NCBI GenBank assembly: GCA_020744425.1
Contig: JAGMUV010000004.1
Coordinates: 558,001 to 622,000, forward strand
Direction: 5' to 3'
DNA length: 64,000 nucleotides
Source: Dactylonectria macrodidyma
Lineage: Eukaryota > Ascomycota > Sordariomycetes > Hypocreales > Nectriaceae
Of this stretch, positions 35,071 to 46,100 are shown one piece after another. Position 1 is the stretch's first letter; each line of letters begins with the position of its first letter. The translations under genes were made by a program, and so were the position numbers. A model generated the notes under the pieces. That model was not told where the DNA came from. It ran no database searches and saw nothing but the letters and a program-made list of their open reading frames with translations.

Positions 35071-35393
35071 GCGTACCTTAGGTGCTAGGAGGTATGGTAG
35101 TGTGCGTTGTGCGGTTGTGCGTTGCGTGCGTGCACGTATTCGTAGCGTGGTGTAGTAGTGGTAGTAGTTCCATGGTGGTGTAGGCTGTGTAATAGGCTGT
35201 GGAGTGTAGCCGGCCGCCCGCGTGGAGTGTAGAAAGAAGAGAAGCGCGATGGGGTCGAAACTTTTAGAGACGCTCCGGGAGCGATGCCGACTGCTCTGCC
35301 TAAAAGTTAGTAGTTGGCTTGGACCAAGGAGGGTAGGCACGCACGTCAGTGCGCACCATGCTGCGAAACCGACCAAACGAGGGAGGCGGGTAG

Positions 35394-35418
35394 GTCAGAA
35401 AGTCAGAAAGTCAGAAAG
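35394..35418 (+). repeat. GTCAGAAA x3
   Basis: Three perfect 8-bp units. Confidence 0.9.
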
Positions 35419-35692
35419 GAGGCAACCCAAACAAGCCTGGAAGCTATAGCGAAAGCGGGCTCCGTTAGGGAACGTTCATCATAGGGTTTGGTGGGTTTCG
35501 TAGGGTTTGTAGGGATCCTCTTACACCTACCTTGGCGCATCGTACATCCCACCTATCTACGTAGCAGTATGTAGGGGTGGAGGATACCTCCAAAGCAGGG
35601 CAAGGGGGGTGTTCGGGGAATCTTTAGAGGGAAGAACAAGAGTCAGCAGTAACCACAGGCTAGACCGGCACACTGCGCATCACTTGCACCAG

Positions 35693-35712
35693 GGTGGTGG
35701 TGGTGGTGGTGG
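35693..35712 (+). repeat. (TGG)n microsatellite
   Basis: About six and a half perfect TGG units. Confidence 0.9.
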
Positions 35713-36899
35713 CCGTATTAGTGCCCGTAGAGGCCGTGGTGGTGTCGCTGGAGTGATAGCGGACGCATGTCAACTTGACGCACTCTAGGCCCCAGTTCGG
35801 TGAATGGAAGGGTGGTGGGCGAGTAGCATTGAGGGAACGGTAGCTGTAGCCGCAACCGCAACCGCAATCGCAATCGCAATTGCCGTCCCAAATATGGTCA
35901 TGGAACATACTGCAAAAGTACATGAGATGAGACGGCGGCGGCGTTGCTTCATCGGTTGTTGCTTCATCAAGGCGTTCGTTCGCTCGCCTTGTATCGTGAT
36001 GGATGTCGCTTGAGTACTGGGATCTTGGTCTCATCCAACTGCCAGCCTGATAGCCCGGGTCTTCTCTGTACCCTGGCACTCAACCGTCGTCTGCCATGTT
36101 CATACCAAGTTCTAGTCTTTGCCACGCATTCCAACATCCCAACACCTAGGTAAATTTGATATTGTTCCTAACACATGCATGATTATTCTCACAGCAAATG
36201 AATGCATTTGCCCTCCAATTGCCCTACAATTGCCTTGCCTAGTGTTCACTCTCTTTTCCTCAATTTCCCCCCTTCTCCTTCTTTTTGGTATAACGGGAGC
36301 AACAAAGTCAACCGCTCCCCGAATCGGGACAGTGTAGGGATTGCCATCAGAGCATGTGCGGCCCCTTGGGTCGCCCACCTCCACCGGGCCCAGGTGCATC
36401 GTAATAGTCATCTCAGTTATGGCTCGGCTTTCCTACTGACAGCTGATAACGCTGGCATTCACGGCGGACCCATCCCGGCATCCAATTCGGCCCCGGCACT
36501 CCCTTAGTATAGACCGAGCGGCTCTCGTGGCTCGCTGCTCTCATGATTGTCAATCTTGCCCCATCCGAAGCCCGCACCGGTCTTTCGATGTCGGCATCAG
36601 CCCAGCTGGCGTGGGTCCAGTCTCCACGAACCTATGGGCCTGTTAGACGGGGTGAACCTTGAAGCCAGAACTAGGCAACCTCATCGCGAGGCCGCACTCG
36701 GGGGAAACCTGAAGACAACCGACCTCTTTGCTTCTCCCGGTTGCTAATCAGACAGCTTGTGCGGCTCGAGAACAACGGACCCTGGTACCCGTCTGACATG
36801 TCACCCCAGCAGCCTTCGTTTTGATGTGGTTTCTTTTTTCTTTTCTTTTTCTTCTTCCCTTAGAATAGTAGTTTTCCCATGCAATCAACGGCAGACTTG

Positions 36900-36924
36900 T
36901 TTTTTTTTTTTTTTTTTTTTTTTT
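36900..36924 (+). repeat. Poly-T run of 25
   Basis: Uninterrupted T homopolymer. It may be the A-tail of a retroposed sequence read on the other strand, but no element body is recognised next to it. Confidence 0.85.
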
Positions 36925-37478
36925 ATCTCAGCCCCTCTCCCGCGCCGCTCCCACCCACCCCCACACCCTCTGGATCATGAAAGAATAGTCTGGACGGAGT
37001 AGGGTGGCGACGCAAGGCGAGGCGAGGGACGGCACGGCACATCATTTGTTTGGCGAAGGATCAACTGTCCGGTCGGCTCGGCCCCGGGCACGTCCTCAAG
37101 CCCCACGCTCAACGGCGACTAACACCAGCGCTTTGTCGCTGTGCCAGGACTGATGTGTAACGAGAAATCAAACAAGTCAAAGTGTCAAACCTAATCAACC
37201 CAAACCGAGCCAGACCAAGCCAATTGGTATCACTGTGCACTGGGCCCGCTATCAATCTGCGCTCCGACTGCGACGGCTCTAAATCTGTCAGATGTCACGG
37301 CTTGCCACCGCCAGTTGAGGACATCTCGTCATTGGCCAGGCCATTTCGCGATTGCTCACAGTTGCTACCTCCGATGCAGGTGGCATTCCTTGGTCACTCG
37401 CCGCCGGCACTGGGTTGCATGCAACAGCCAACGGCCTGGACTTTTGTTGCATCAACAAAGAGGATGAAGCGGAGGGGT

Positions 37479-37965
37479 GGACGTGGTTCGGTTCGATACG
37501 CCCTTGCTGCCGTGTTTGCCCTATTAGTCGCAGTGCAGAATGTGCGTCCACGGAGGACTACCTAAGGTTATTGCTAGGCAAGTATGGTCGCTGATAAGAT
37601 TGTAGCGTCGATCGATTCCTCAACATTATCGCAAGTAGCCATCATATAACTCAGTCCTAGCTATGATGTTGAGACATGCCAGGCATTCACCGCTTCAACC
37701 CACGACTGCCAGTCGTTGGAGTCTCGACCCTATAACGAATTCCTCTTGGTCGCACCAAGGGACTCTCTTTGTGATGCTTGTGTATTGTGTTTGGCCCCCC
37801 ATCGTCCAAGGTTGATGAGAAGCGGCCAAGACGGCCTCAACGTCAGATTGATGTCAACGCAATTCCAATTGCTCTGACATGTGCCTTTGGAGTCGGGTCT
37901 CCTTTGGTGTTGGTCCTGGAACGCGGATGGCGGTTGTCTGGTACCTGCACCATGGGTCCTTCCCA
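37479..37965 (-). repeat. Diverged repeat, copy 1 (inverted)
   Basis: Two blocks, 37479-37516 and 37865-37965, match on the opposite strand the blocks at 40842-40878 and 40897-41017. The shorter block is near-identical over about 37 bp. The longer matches over about 50 bp plus a further 23 bp, with most differences being C/T or G/A transitions. The two blocks are in a different order from the other copy, so the family has been rearranged. No coding capacity remains. Confidence 0.7.
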
Positions 37966-38680
37966 AGCTGCGTCCGTGTTTGTCCGGTGCTTCCCTTGAT
38001 GCAGATAGGCGGGCACCCTCTTTTTTCTTCTTCATTTTACGATTGTTGTCTTTTATGACATGTACTGTTGTATGTACTATTGTATCCATGGCCTGATATT
38101 TTCAATCTCCTTTTACGGCGAGATGCACCTGGGGCGGAGAGAGACAGAATCGATTTGCTCAGGACCTACTTCCTCTTTGGTCCTGCGACTGCGTCCTCGG
38201 TCCTTGCTAACTTCGTACTGCTTAGGTAGAGTCCACCGAGTGCCGTTGAAGGTCGACTGCCCGAGCACCTCCACTACCAGCTCCGCACATGATACCTACC
38301 TTAGAAACTGTCACTTGTAATCTCCTGCAATCACCTGTAGCTGCCTGCATTTGTCGGTATTCGTATGCAGTTTGTAGTCGTCAGTGCTCCTTCCCAGCGC
38401 TCCTGCATGCAGCTCGGAAGGTGTACACCGAGCTTCCACCCCCCACCGTCTCCACTTGATCCCCCATTTCCACGTCTGGCCCTACGCCAAGTTTTCTCCA
38501 TCCCGTCACAACCATATCCACCTACCTACATACACATCCCTACCTCTCTCTCCCGCTCTTCCTCTCTCATATCAGACTTGCATGCGCGCGGATATTATCA
38601 ATCCCCTGAAGTAACGTGTTCCCTCTCCGCCATCCCAATCACGGCTGTGCCACCAATCATATACTCGGAGCCCCGGGGCT

Positions 38681-38713
38681 GCAGACCGTACACGCAGACC
38701 GTACACGCAGACC
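38681..38713 (+). repeat. 13-bp tandem repeat
   Basis: GCAGACCGTACAC occurs twice, followed by GCAGACC. Confidence 0.9.
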
Positions 38714-38767
38714 ACAAACCTACGCCCCCCCTCAAGCATCGACAACCTTCTCGATATTGACAAACAA

Positions 38768-39360
38768 ATGGGCTCGCTTCCGGCCGTCAGGGATCAGGGA
38801 GTGACCGCGTTCTCTATTCCCGACAACTTCGTACGTTATTACCCCAACGCAGCGTGCGAGACAACAAGAGGTGTATGCAACCGTCGGAGAAGTGACATGG
38901 TATGTATTCGTTGCTGGTCCTTGTCTTCTTGTCTCTGCGTCCATGGCACGCTTGTCCTTGCCGTCCCCATCACTGATCGACTGCGTCCCTTGTCCGCCCT
39001 GCCTTCATCTCTCATTACCTGGACTGCCGGTTCTTATCCTCTTGTCACATTCCGTTCCTCCTTGCTCTTTTCGACACAGCCTAGTTTCCTCTTTCTTCTC
39101 TCGTCGTCAAACCTGCTGACTTGCAGGCCATGCGACCCTCCCAGGACCCTCACCCCCCTCCCTACATGCACTGCGTGGGACAGATTCGTAAGTTAGACTG
39201 TCCATTACACAACCTCCTACGTACCTAGGTTGCAGTTGCCCTATGACAAAAGCGTTCTCATCTCTCCACGCACTGTGGTCTGCCGCCAGCTCCTAGCGGT
39301 AATCCCAGCACAACAATTGAATACGTTGCAGCGCACTCCTCGAATGGGAGCCCGTGACGG
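38768..39360 (+). other. Possible spliced gene, frame unresolved
   Basis: Strong splice-like signals occur in order: ACATG|GTATGT near 38899, TTGCAG near 39125, GATTC|GTAAGT near 39186 and GCCAG near 39290. One reading from the ATG at 38768 joins them in frame (start MGSLPAVRDQGVTAFSIPDN, internal MRPSQDPHPPPYMHCVGQI, end TTIEYVAAHSSNGSP). A second frame through the same exons also gives natural-looking peptide (EVYATVGEVTW then PCDPPRT). I do not recognise either. Confidence 0.22.
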
Positions 39361-40099
39361 GAAAAGCTCCGCCTCCGACCACCGGCCACCTACCAACCTT
39401 CGATGCACGCCGTCCCGGACGACCTGACCGGGCCTGGCTTATTGAGCGAGCATCCAAAACTCAACCCGCACACCTCATACTGCCAGTATTGCACCCAGCT
39501 TCAGCGTCAATGGCCGCCTCAGCTTGGGCCAGATGGTGGCTCCCTGATGTGGGCCGAAGCCATACTGCGGCACTCGGCGTGGCCGTCTTCCTTCCGTGAG
39601 ACATGGCTCCATCAATTTGCCAGATGCACAATCCTCCGCACTTACACGAGCTGTTTGGTCAAAGGAGACTGATTCGCCTCGTTTTGAACCCTGGTTGACG
39701 TTTTCTCAAGATTGCTCAACACTTGATGTGTAATCTCCATTTCCAACCAACACTGCGTCCATTAACATACCTGCCCGTCTAAGGGCAACCAATCCTAAAT
39801 GGCATCCATCTAGCATTCGGATCTGAAAACAGCGGCAAATGTGAATACGCGGCCCGTCGCAATGCGACTCGTTTGTAAGTCCGTCTGACCAGTCCCATGC
39901 ACATCTGCCGGTGGTGGGCATCGCGTGTCCCCATCTGTACATAGTACGTACGCGCCGCCTCCGCCTCGGATCTGTCAGTGAAGGCCCTCAGGCTGCCCTA
40001 GCCAGTCTCCCCCCCCCCCACGGTCATCCTTGACCCTGTCTTCCAGTGCCTTGCAGTGACGTCGTCCACCAGCGACTGACAGACGCCTCCCTGCCCATA

Positions 40100-40321
40100 G
40101 GTAGAAAAACACCACGCACCAAGCACCATGGAGCATATACTTTTACACTTTTAGTATTGATTTAGTAAATCTAATATAAAATGACAATTTACAGCTACAT
40201 TTAGTTCACTTTATGATCTTTTTTATATATACTTTATATTCTAGTTTGGTAATAATTTAGGTATTATAATTTGCTTATTTTATCGTAGCTATTGTTAATG
40301 TGTACGGTGTTTTCCTTCCTC
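40100..40321 (+). mobile_element. MITE-like element, copy A
   Basis: A 222-bp AT-rich element bounded by imperfect terminal inverted repeats: left TAGAAAAACACCACGCACC, right (reverse) GGAAGGAAAACACCGTACAC. Its AT-rich core matches the reverse complement of copy B at roughly 80% by eye over more than 110 bp. It is non-coding and too short for a transposase, hence a miniature inverted-repeat element. Confidence 0.75.
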
Positions 40322-40712
40322 CGGAAGGTAAGGCAGGAGGTACACACAATACGCAGCAAGGTACTCACACAGACTTTCATCTTACGATCATGGCCTTGGA
40401 CCACTTATTCGTTGCGGCTAGTCCGTACGTCCTCATGAGTTGACAGTGGAGTCATCTTTTCAGTGCGTTGAGACAACAACGGGATATTCCATCACCACCT
40501 CCTTGTCCTCGGCCAATCCTGGACAACTCACGCATCCCAGAACCTACCGCCGTGATAAAAAATCATCTACCACCAGTCAGGTGCAGCAGCCGCAATTTCC
40601 CCATACATGCTGGTCGAGTGCTCAATGAAGCGACGACATCCCCTCCAACATACCACGAAGGCACTTCCACCTGCGGGTCTCCGCCCTGTCGTTGCATCTC
40701 TCTAGGCCCCCT
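40322..40712. other. Intergenic between MITE copy A and repeat
   Basis: No coding signal seen. Confidence 0.5.
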
Positions 40713-40810
40713 CCCCCCACAGAACAACCCCTGTTCTCAGCCATGCTTGTGAGAACGCCCCCACTGTTTTACATCCTCTTCTCAGTCAGTGGTTCCGGCG
40801 AAAGGCTTTG
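40713..40810 (+). repeat. Diverged ~98-bp repeat, copy 1
   Basis: Direct repeat of 42015-42112. Shared blocks include CCCCCACAGAACAACCCC and GAGAACGCCCCCACTGTTTT, then CTCTTCTCAGT and GGTTCCGGCG, ending in AAAGGCTTTGG. The differences are mostly transitions plus a short indel. Confidence 0.8.
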
Positions 40811-40841
40811 GTCTGCATAACAGCAGGCGGCTGCGACAAAT

Positions 40842-41017
40842 ACGGCAGCAAGGGCGTATCGAACCGAGCCACGTCCACGTCCACCTCGAAGGATCTATGG
40901 ATGGTGCACGTACTAGACAACTGTCATCCGCGTTCCAGGGCCAATACCAAAACATCCCCCTCCCACCCCCACCCCAAAAAAAAGACCGAGCCTAAAGGCA
41001 TATGTCAGAGCAGTTGA
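40842..41017 (+). repeat. Diverged repeat, copy 2
   Basis: Counterpart of the inverted blocks at 37479-37516 and 37865-37965. Several C-to-T changes against that copy fall at CpA (for example CCAG to CTAG and AACACC to AATACC), the pattern left by RIP or by deamination. Confidence 0.7.
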
Positions 41018-41127
41018 CTTTTTTGAAATAGTCCTCTGTAATGAATGGAAAGAGTCGAGAAGAAAAAGCTTAAGGTTGGATTAGTGGTTCTATGCCGTGA
41101 TTCACTGCACATATAGTAAGAAGCGGG

Positions 41128-41514
41128 TTGACCACGATTTTCCTCAGGACTCTTTATTCTCGACATCTCAGGCTTCAAACCGTACTCAAACCATGGCAAC
41201 ACGTTGGAGTAGAGAAACTCAAAGCTCTTGCCGAGTCGGATTTTAGAGGAGGTTTTTTCTGCGACGCTGTGGGATTGGGAAAGTCTCTCCTGCCCTTGTC
41301 GCTGCTATCCAAACCCGCCAGAAGATGCTCCCCGAATTGTCGGTTCATCCTCGTCGCGTGCCGCCCCATCAACAGGCCCCGACAGATGATCCCAGCGTGC
41401 CAAAGCAACAACGGGTTTTTACGACCTGGCATGACATGGGGCAAGATTCTGGAACAAATCTTCTGGCGGGAATATGCAAAGCCCGTCATCGCTTTTGACC
41501 TCAAATCTGTCTAA
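41128..41514 (+). pseudogene. SNF2-family helicase fragment
   Basis: From 41185 the frame reads LKPWQHVGVEKLKALAESDF, then RGGFFCDAVGLGKS. This is the Q-motif region and Walker A (D-x-x-G-L-G-K-S/T) of an SNF2-type ATPase. After Walker A the expected sequence is split between frames: one frame gives ALVAAIQTRQKMLPEL and another gives CRFILVACRP. Nothing downstream supplies motifs II-VI, so this is an N-terminal fragment with at least two frameshifts. It sits between repeats and two MITE copies and is most likely a decayed duplicate. It is not a functional gene as read. Confidence 0.6.
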
Positions 41515-42014
41515 TACCCCTTTACGAATTTATGGCCTCTCGCCTCACTTTGAGCCCTAGCATTTCCCCCCCCAACATTATGCTCCTCTCTACCTTTTTA
41601 ATCGAACATCGCCATACCAACCCCTTCCCTCGCACCTTTCTTCTTCTTCATGATGCCCCATGTAACCCACCGAAGTATCTAATCCAATCTCACAATTCGC
41701 CACGCTTTGAGGTAAATGCCAAGTCCTAAAACATTCTCATCAAGTTAACCATTGGTAGTCGATATGGCTCCGACCTAGGAGTTCGAGTTTCGATACCGCG
41801 ATCTCCCCCAAGAAATCAAGGACCGCAAAGTGTTTGAAGCCATTCCACCTTGAGTCACTCAGTCCACAATTCGACTCTACTATTCACCCGAACGCACTGT
41901 CAACGCCCTTCGGTTGGTCGGCAAGGATTTTAACCGCATCGTTTGTCGCTCGATTTGGTTCCGCCTCAGCAGCGGCCCCGGCGAAGGTCACCGCCCTATC
42001 TTACGGCTCGCTGA
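41515..42014. other. Intergenic in repeat-rich block
   Basis: Short ORFs only. The sequence continues the decayed block after the SNF2 fragment, and no family was identified. Confidence 0.5.
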
Positions 42015-42112
42015 CCCCCCACAGAACAACCCCCCTTCTTCGCCATGCTTGCGAGAACGCCCCCACTGTTTTGCATTCTCTTCTCAGTTAGGGGTTCCGG
42101 CGGAAAGGCTTT
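42015..42112 (+). repeat. Diverged ~98-bp repeat, copy 2
   Basis: Direct-repeat partner of 40713-40810, with mostly transition differences. Confidence 0.8.
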
Positions 42113-42289
42113 GGTGATGCCACTACATGGCACGCCATGACACTAAAGGCCCCAGTCGAAAGGAGTCCGGTTCCGCGTCCATATCCTCGGTGCGTGTTTC
42201 AGGGGGAGCCCTCCCACGTGAGAGGATCGCCCTGTGGCCGTGACCCAGATTTCTGATCCCTCAAATCCTCGAGGCTCGAGCCCTCCCTC

Positions 42290-42511
42290 CGGGAAAAGGA
42301 AAACACCGCACACCTCAACAATGACTATAATAAAATAAGTAAATTATAATATAAACTGTTACTAAATTAAAGTATAAAATATATCTAAATAAGACCATAA
42401 AGTGAGCTAAATCTAGCTATAAATTAGTATAATGTACCTAGTTTAGTAAATTCATACTAAGGATGTATAGCAGGTTGATGGCTCTATGGTGTGTGGTGTT
42501 TTTCTGCCGCC
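42290..42511 (-). mobile_element. MITE-like element, copy B (inverted)
   Basis: A 222-bp element with left end GGGAAAAGGAAAACACCGCA and right end (reverse) GGCGGCAGAAAAACACCACA. Its core is very AT-rich and is the reverse complement of copy A's core. The two copies enclose about 2 kb that includes the SNF2 fragment and repeats. Confidence 0.75.
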
Positions 42512-43137
42512 TTGTGGCCCTCGAACCCTCATGGAACAGCAACGACAGGGTGTGGAGCGCACCTATGGAACCTATGGCACCAATCCCGTCGCGCTGCTTT
42601 CAAACCAGGTTCATGTTCTCAAAACGCCTGCCCGACAGATTTTACCAACCTCCCTCGGCCAATGCGCGTTTTTGGGGCATTTGTCTTGTCTAATTTCAGT
42701 TATTGACACATGCGAGTGTGTGCAGTAGCGCCCCGGCTGAGATCCCGTCCCTGCATGATACGTTGCCAATTGGTGATGACGGTTCCGCAACCAAGACAAT
42801 TTCACCCGAGGCCATCACATCATTTCCATCTGGCACGCTGTTACGATGTATCATTTTTCTTCTTCTTCTTAACTCGTCGTTTTACTTGTCCCTGTCTAGT
42901 GCCTGTAGCTGTCTAGCGTATCTTACGATCTGTCCTCTGGGATAACCAATGGACTGAGCATGACCTGAGAAACCTCCCTCCCTTCCACGCGTTTTGCACG
43001 GCCTTGGATCATACCCTACAAAACTCTTTGACGAAAGTTTATGCAGTGAGGGAGGGGTGCAACATGTGTACGAGAAGCCCTCCCGAATGTGCAATTAGGC
43101 ACATCACGCTTGGGCCTCTCAATTTTTATCCCGCGGC
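42512..43137. other. vip1 3' flank
   Basis: No coding signal beyond short chance ORFs. Confidence 0.5.
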
Positions 43138-46100
43138 TCAAATAAGAGTCGCATTGCCATCCTCGGTTCCATTTACCATAATAGTGTCTTCAACCGAGGT
43201 TGGTTTGGAGGATTTGGACCCAAAGTGTTTGGTAGCCTTCATTTCTAGCACGTCGTTATCGCTTCCCTGCCGCTCATTCTCTTCGAATGAAAATGCATCC
43301 GACAGGTTCACCGCCAGGAATGTCTTGGGCAGTTTGACCCTGCATAGCGCGTTAGTTGACATGTCATGGGTTTGGTGGATACGTCCAAGGGAAGCTTACT
43401 GGTTGAACTTGGCCCGGAGTGTTTTGATGACCTGCAGCCAATCCGCGTGTGGCGTCAAGCTCCGTCTGGGGGCACATCCAATGCAATGTCGGCTGTCTAA
43501 CTGAACATGCAGGGGGTCGAAGACGTGGCAGCCTGGGCTAATGGTGATGCGAATGCTGTACGTGAAGGTGGGCTCGTCTTCTGGACACCCTTGTGCGGTT
43601 GTCTTTGTCTCCGATTCGTAAAGCTCAAAGCTGATCTGCGAGAGGTAGTCAAGCTCTGGAATCGTGCTTCGTTTGATTTTTGTCTCAATGCCACCCTCAA
43701 TGATGCAGTTGAGCAGCGTGTAAATGTGTGATTCCTTGGTAAAGTAGAAGAACGATTTGGCGTCGTCGGATGCTTGCATCTCCTCTAAGTCCTGGACAAT
43801 CTCCTTGAGGAGGGGCAGTGACGTAAGCAGGCCGATCTCGAGCTTCTCGCTGTCCGAAATGCCATACTCCTGGGGGCAGATGAAATCGAACAGAATCTTT
43901 GCAAGCCGGTAGAGCTCCTGCAGAGGTTCGTTCCGCGCATCCGCCTTGGTAGTACTTGAATTAGTCCCCTTGTAGAGTCGGAAGTATTGCTCCGGCGGCG
44001 CCTCCTCGTGGAAGTGCCGGAGGTTGTTAAGAAACGACCGTCGTCGGAAGAGTTTTTTGACCGAGGCAGACCGACTGCTCGCATCCACTTTGTCCGAGCC
44101 ATCTGGTGATGGGTTCTGGGTCTTATCTGCCTTAGAGTCCTCCGATAGCTTGTTATCTTCTGACACTTTCGGCTTTGACTCCTTGATTGCGTAGCCGTAC
44201 TCCTCTAGCATGTGACTGGGCGGGGTGTACACCCACTCGAGGAACTGGCGATTATGCAGGGCATCGAACTTCATCGTATCGTAGAGCTCCGAGATCTTGC
44301 TAGGATCAACCTTATCACCATCGCAAAACTCGGTAAACAGTTTTTCCCAACGTTCCTTGAAAAGCTCTGCATCCTCGCCACAGCACCACCGGGATTGGAT
44401 GTTGTTGACGGCATTGGCATGTGAAATGGACGACGAGATGGACGAGCTCGAACCATCGGCAGCCAACTTCTCTGTGCTCGGGTTAGAAATGGCGTTGAGA
44501 GAAGTCACAGCCCCGCTGTAGAGCTTGCCATAGTTGTACTGCATGACACGACGATGGAACTTCATCAGCTGCACAACTCGTGTCTGCACCTCGGATGGCT
44601 CCGGCATGTTCTCTGGCCAAGCAAACTGGGCAGGCCGCTCGTTGCCCTTCCGCAAGAGCCCCTTCAACTTTTTCTTGACCTTGTCCATCTCATCCTTTGC
44701 AGCATTAGAGTCATCGAGAAGGTCTTTGCGAATCGTAATGAGGTCTTCAGGGATATCCTTCTTGTCGAGAAAGGAGGCAGCCCATATCTGAGCACTTGTC
44801 GTTACACGTCGTTCAGAGCTGCTAAAGACATGGACCTCGTCTAGAATGTCCCTATTCAGAAGCATCAGATCGTTGCGCATGCTCTCGCCGAGGTCCTGGG
44901 CTTGGTATCGCGCCGAGTGAGTTGGCTCTCCTCCCCACTTGACGATGAGCTGTAGCTTATCAAGGACTAGACTTTCCTCCGCCGCCGTAAATTTCGACAT
45001 GGTCATGCCGGAGAGTGAGTCGTGGCGCTTGGGAGTCCGATGTGGCTCTTCCTTGGATGACGAATTGCCCTCATCTTCCGTCACGGTCGACTCCACATGC
45101 TCAGTCAAGTTTGGCATCTCGGGCACGACGGGGACTGCTTCCGTCTTCTTCTTCCGGAACATTGGTTTGATCTGAACCTTAGTTCCAGCCCAACTACCCT
45201 TCTTAACCAAAACGTTTCGAAGTGACCGAAGCTTCGATCGATCTTCAATGTCTTCCTGAAATGCCACATCAACGGCTTGTATCACACTTGCCAATGCAGC
45301 TTCACCAATCAACAACACTTCCTCCTGGTGGCCCTTCAGAAGCGCAATGAATGGCTCCGTATGAAACGTGAACTTGTACTTCTGCTTCGGCGTGCGGTCT
45401 GCGTGTCGAATTACGGACACCATGCCCTTCAATTTCCAAGAATGCTTCGGGAGAGGAGGAGCCGGCGCGCTGTCTTCATGTGATTCCGAGGGGGGCGGGT
45501 CGGCAATAGAAGTCTGTTGAGTCGAAGGACTCGTAGATACCGCCCCGGGAAGAGATAAATCCAGAGGGGTCGGCAGGTGGGTGGTCGACCCTTGAGTTTT
45601 TGATGGCAACCCGTTATCCGTGGGGAAAGGAGTTACAGTCCCGCTTGGAACACGACGCGACGAGTCAATGCTTTGAGAATCGGCGCCATTAGTTGTCATG
45701 TTGATAGAGTTCCTGTTGCCGTTCGCGGTTTGGATACTAGCCTGCTCGCGATCCTTGAATGCGTTGGAGGCCCGAATGAAGGGGTCAGTGTCTGATGGGG
45801 CAGGCGAGGGCATGGGGGGAGTAACACCACCACGTCTGAGTTTCTCCTTGACAAACAAGTCCTTGAGGATACTTGCAGAATGATCGTAGTAGTCATCGTT
45901 GTCCTTGACAAAGCTCCAGCCATTGACATCAATGACGTAACTCTTACCAGATGCACGCAGCAGATCAAAACCACACACTCTCTGGCCAAATGCGTTCGAA
46001 ATCTTGCTTGCAACTTCCTTCTCTTCTGGGCTCAATGCCGTAACGTAGCGCAGTTCCTTTCCATGTGTGTTTCGTCTGACAACACCGTCGACAACGGGGC

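Larger units (their letters stand above)
33606..37478. other. Gene-free, microsatellite-rich stretch
   Basis: No ORF here has coding character. The sequence is unusually rich in simple repeats (AGGT, GTCAGAAA, TGG, CGGACG-like near 34.1 kb, poly-T). Part nearest 33.8 kb is probably promoter of the 52-residue gene. Confidence 0.5.
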
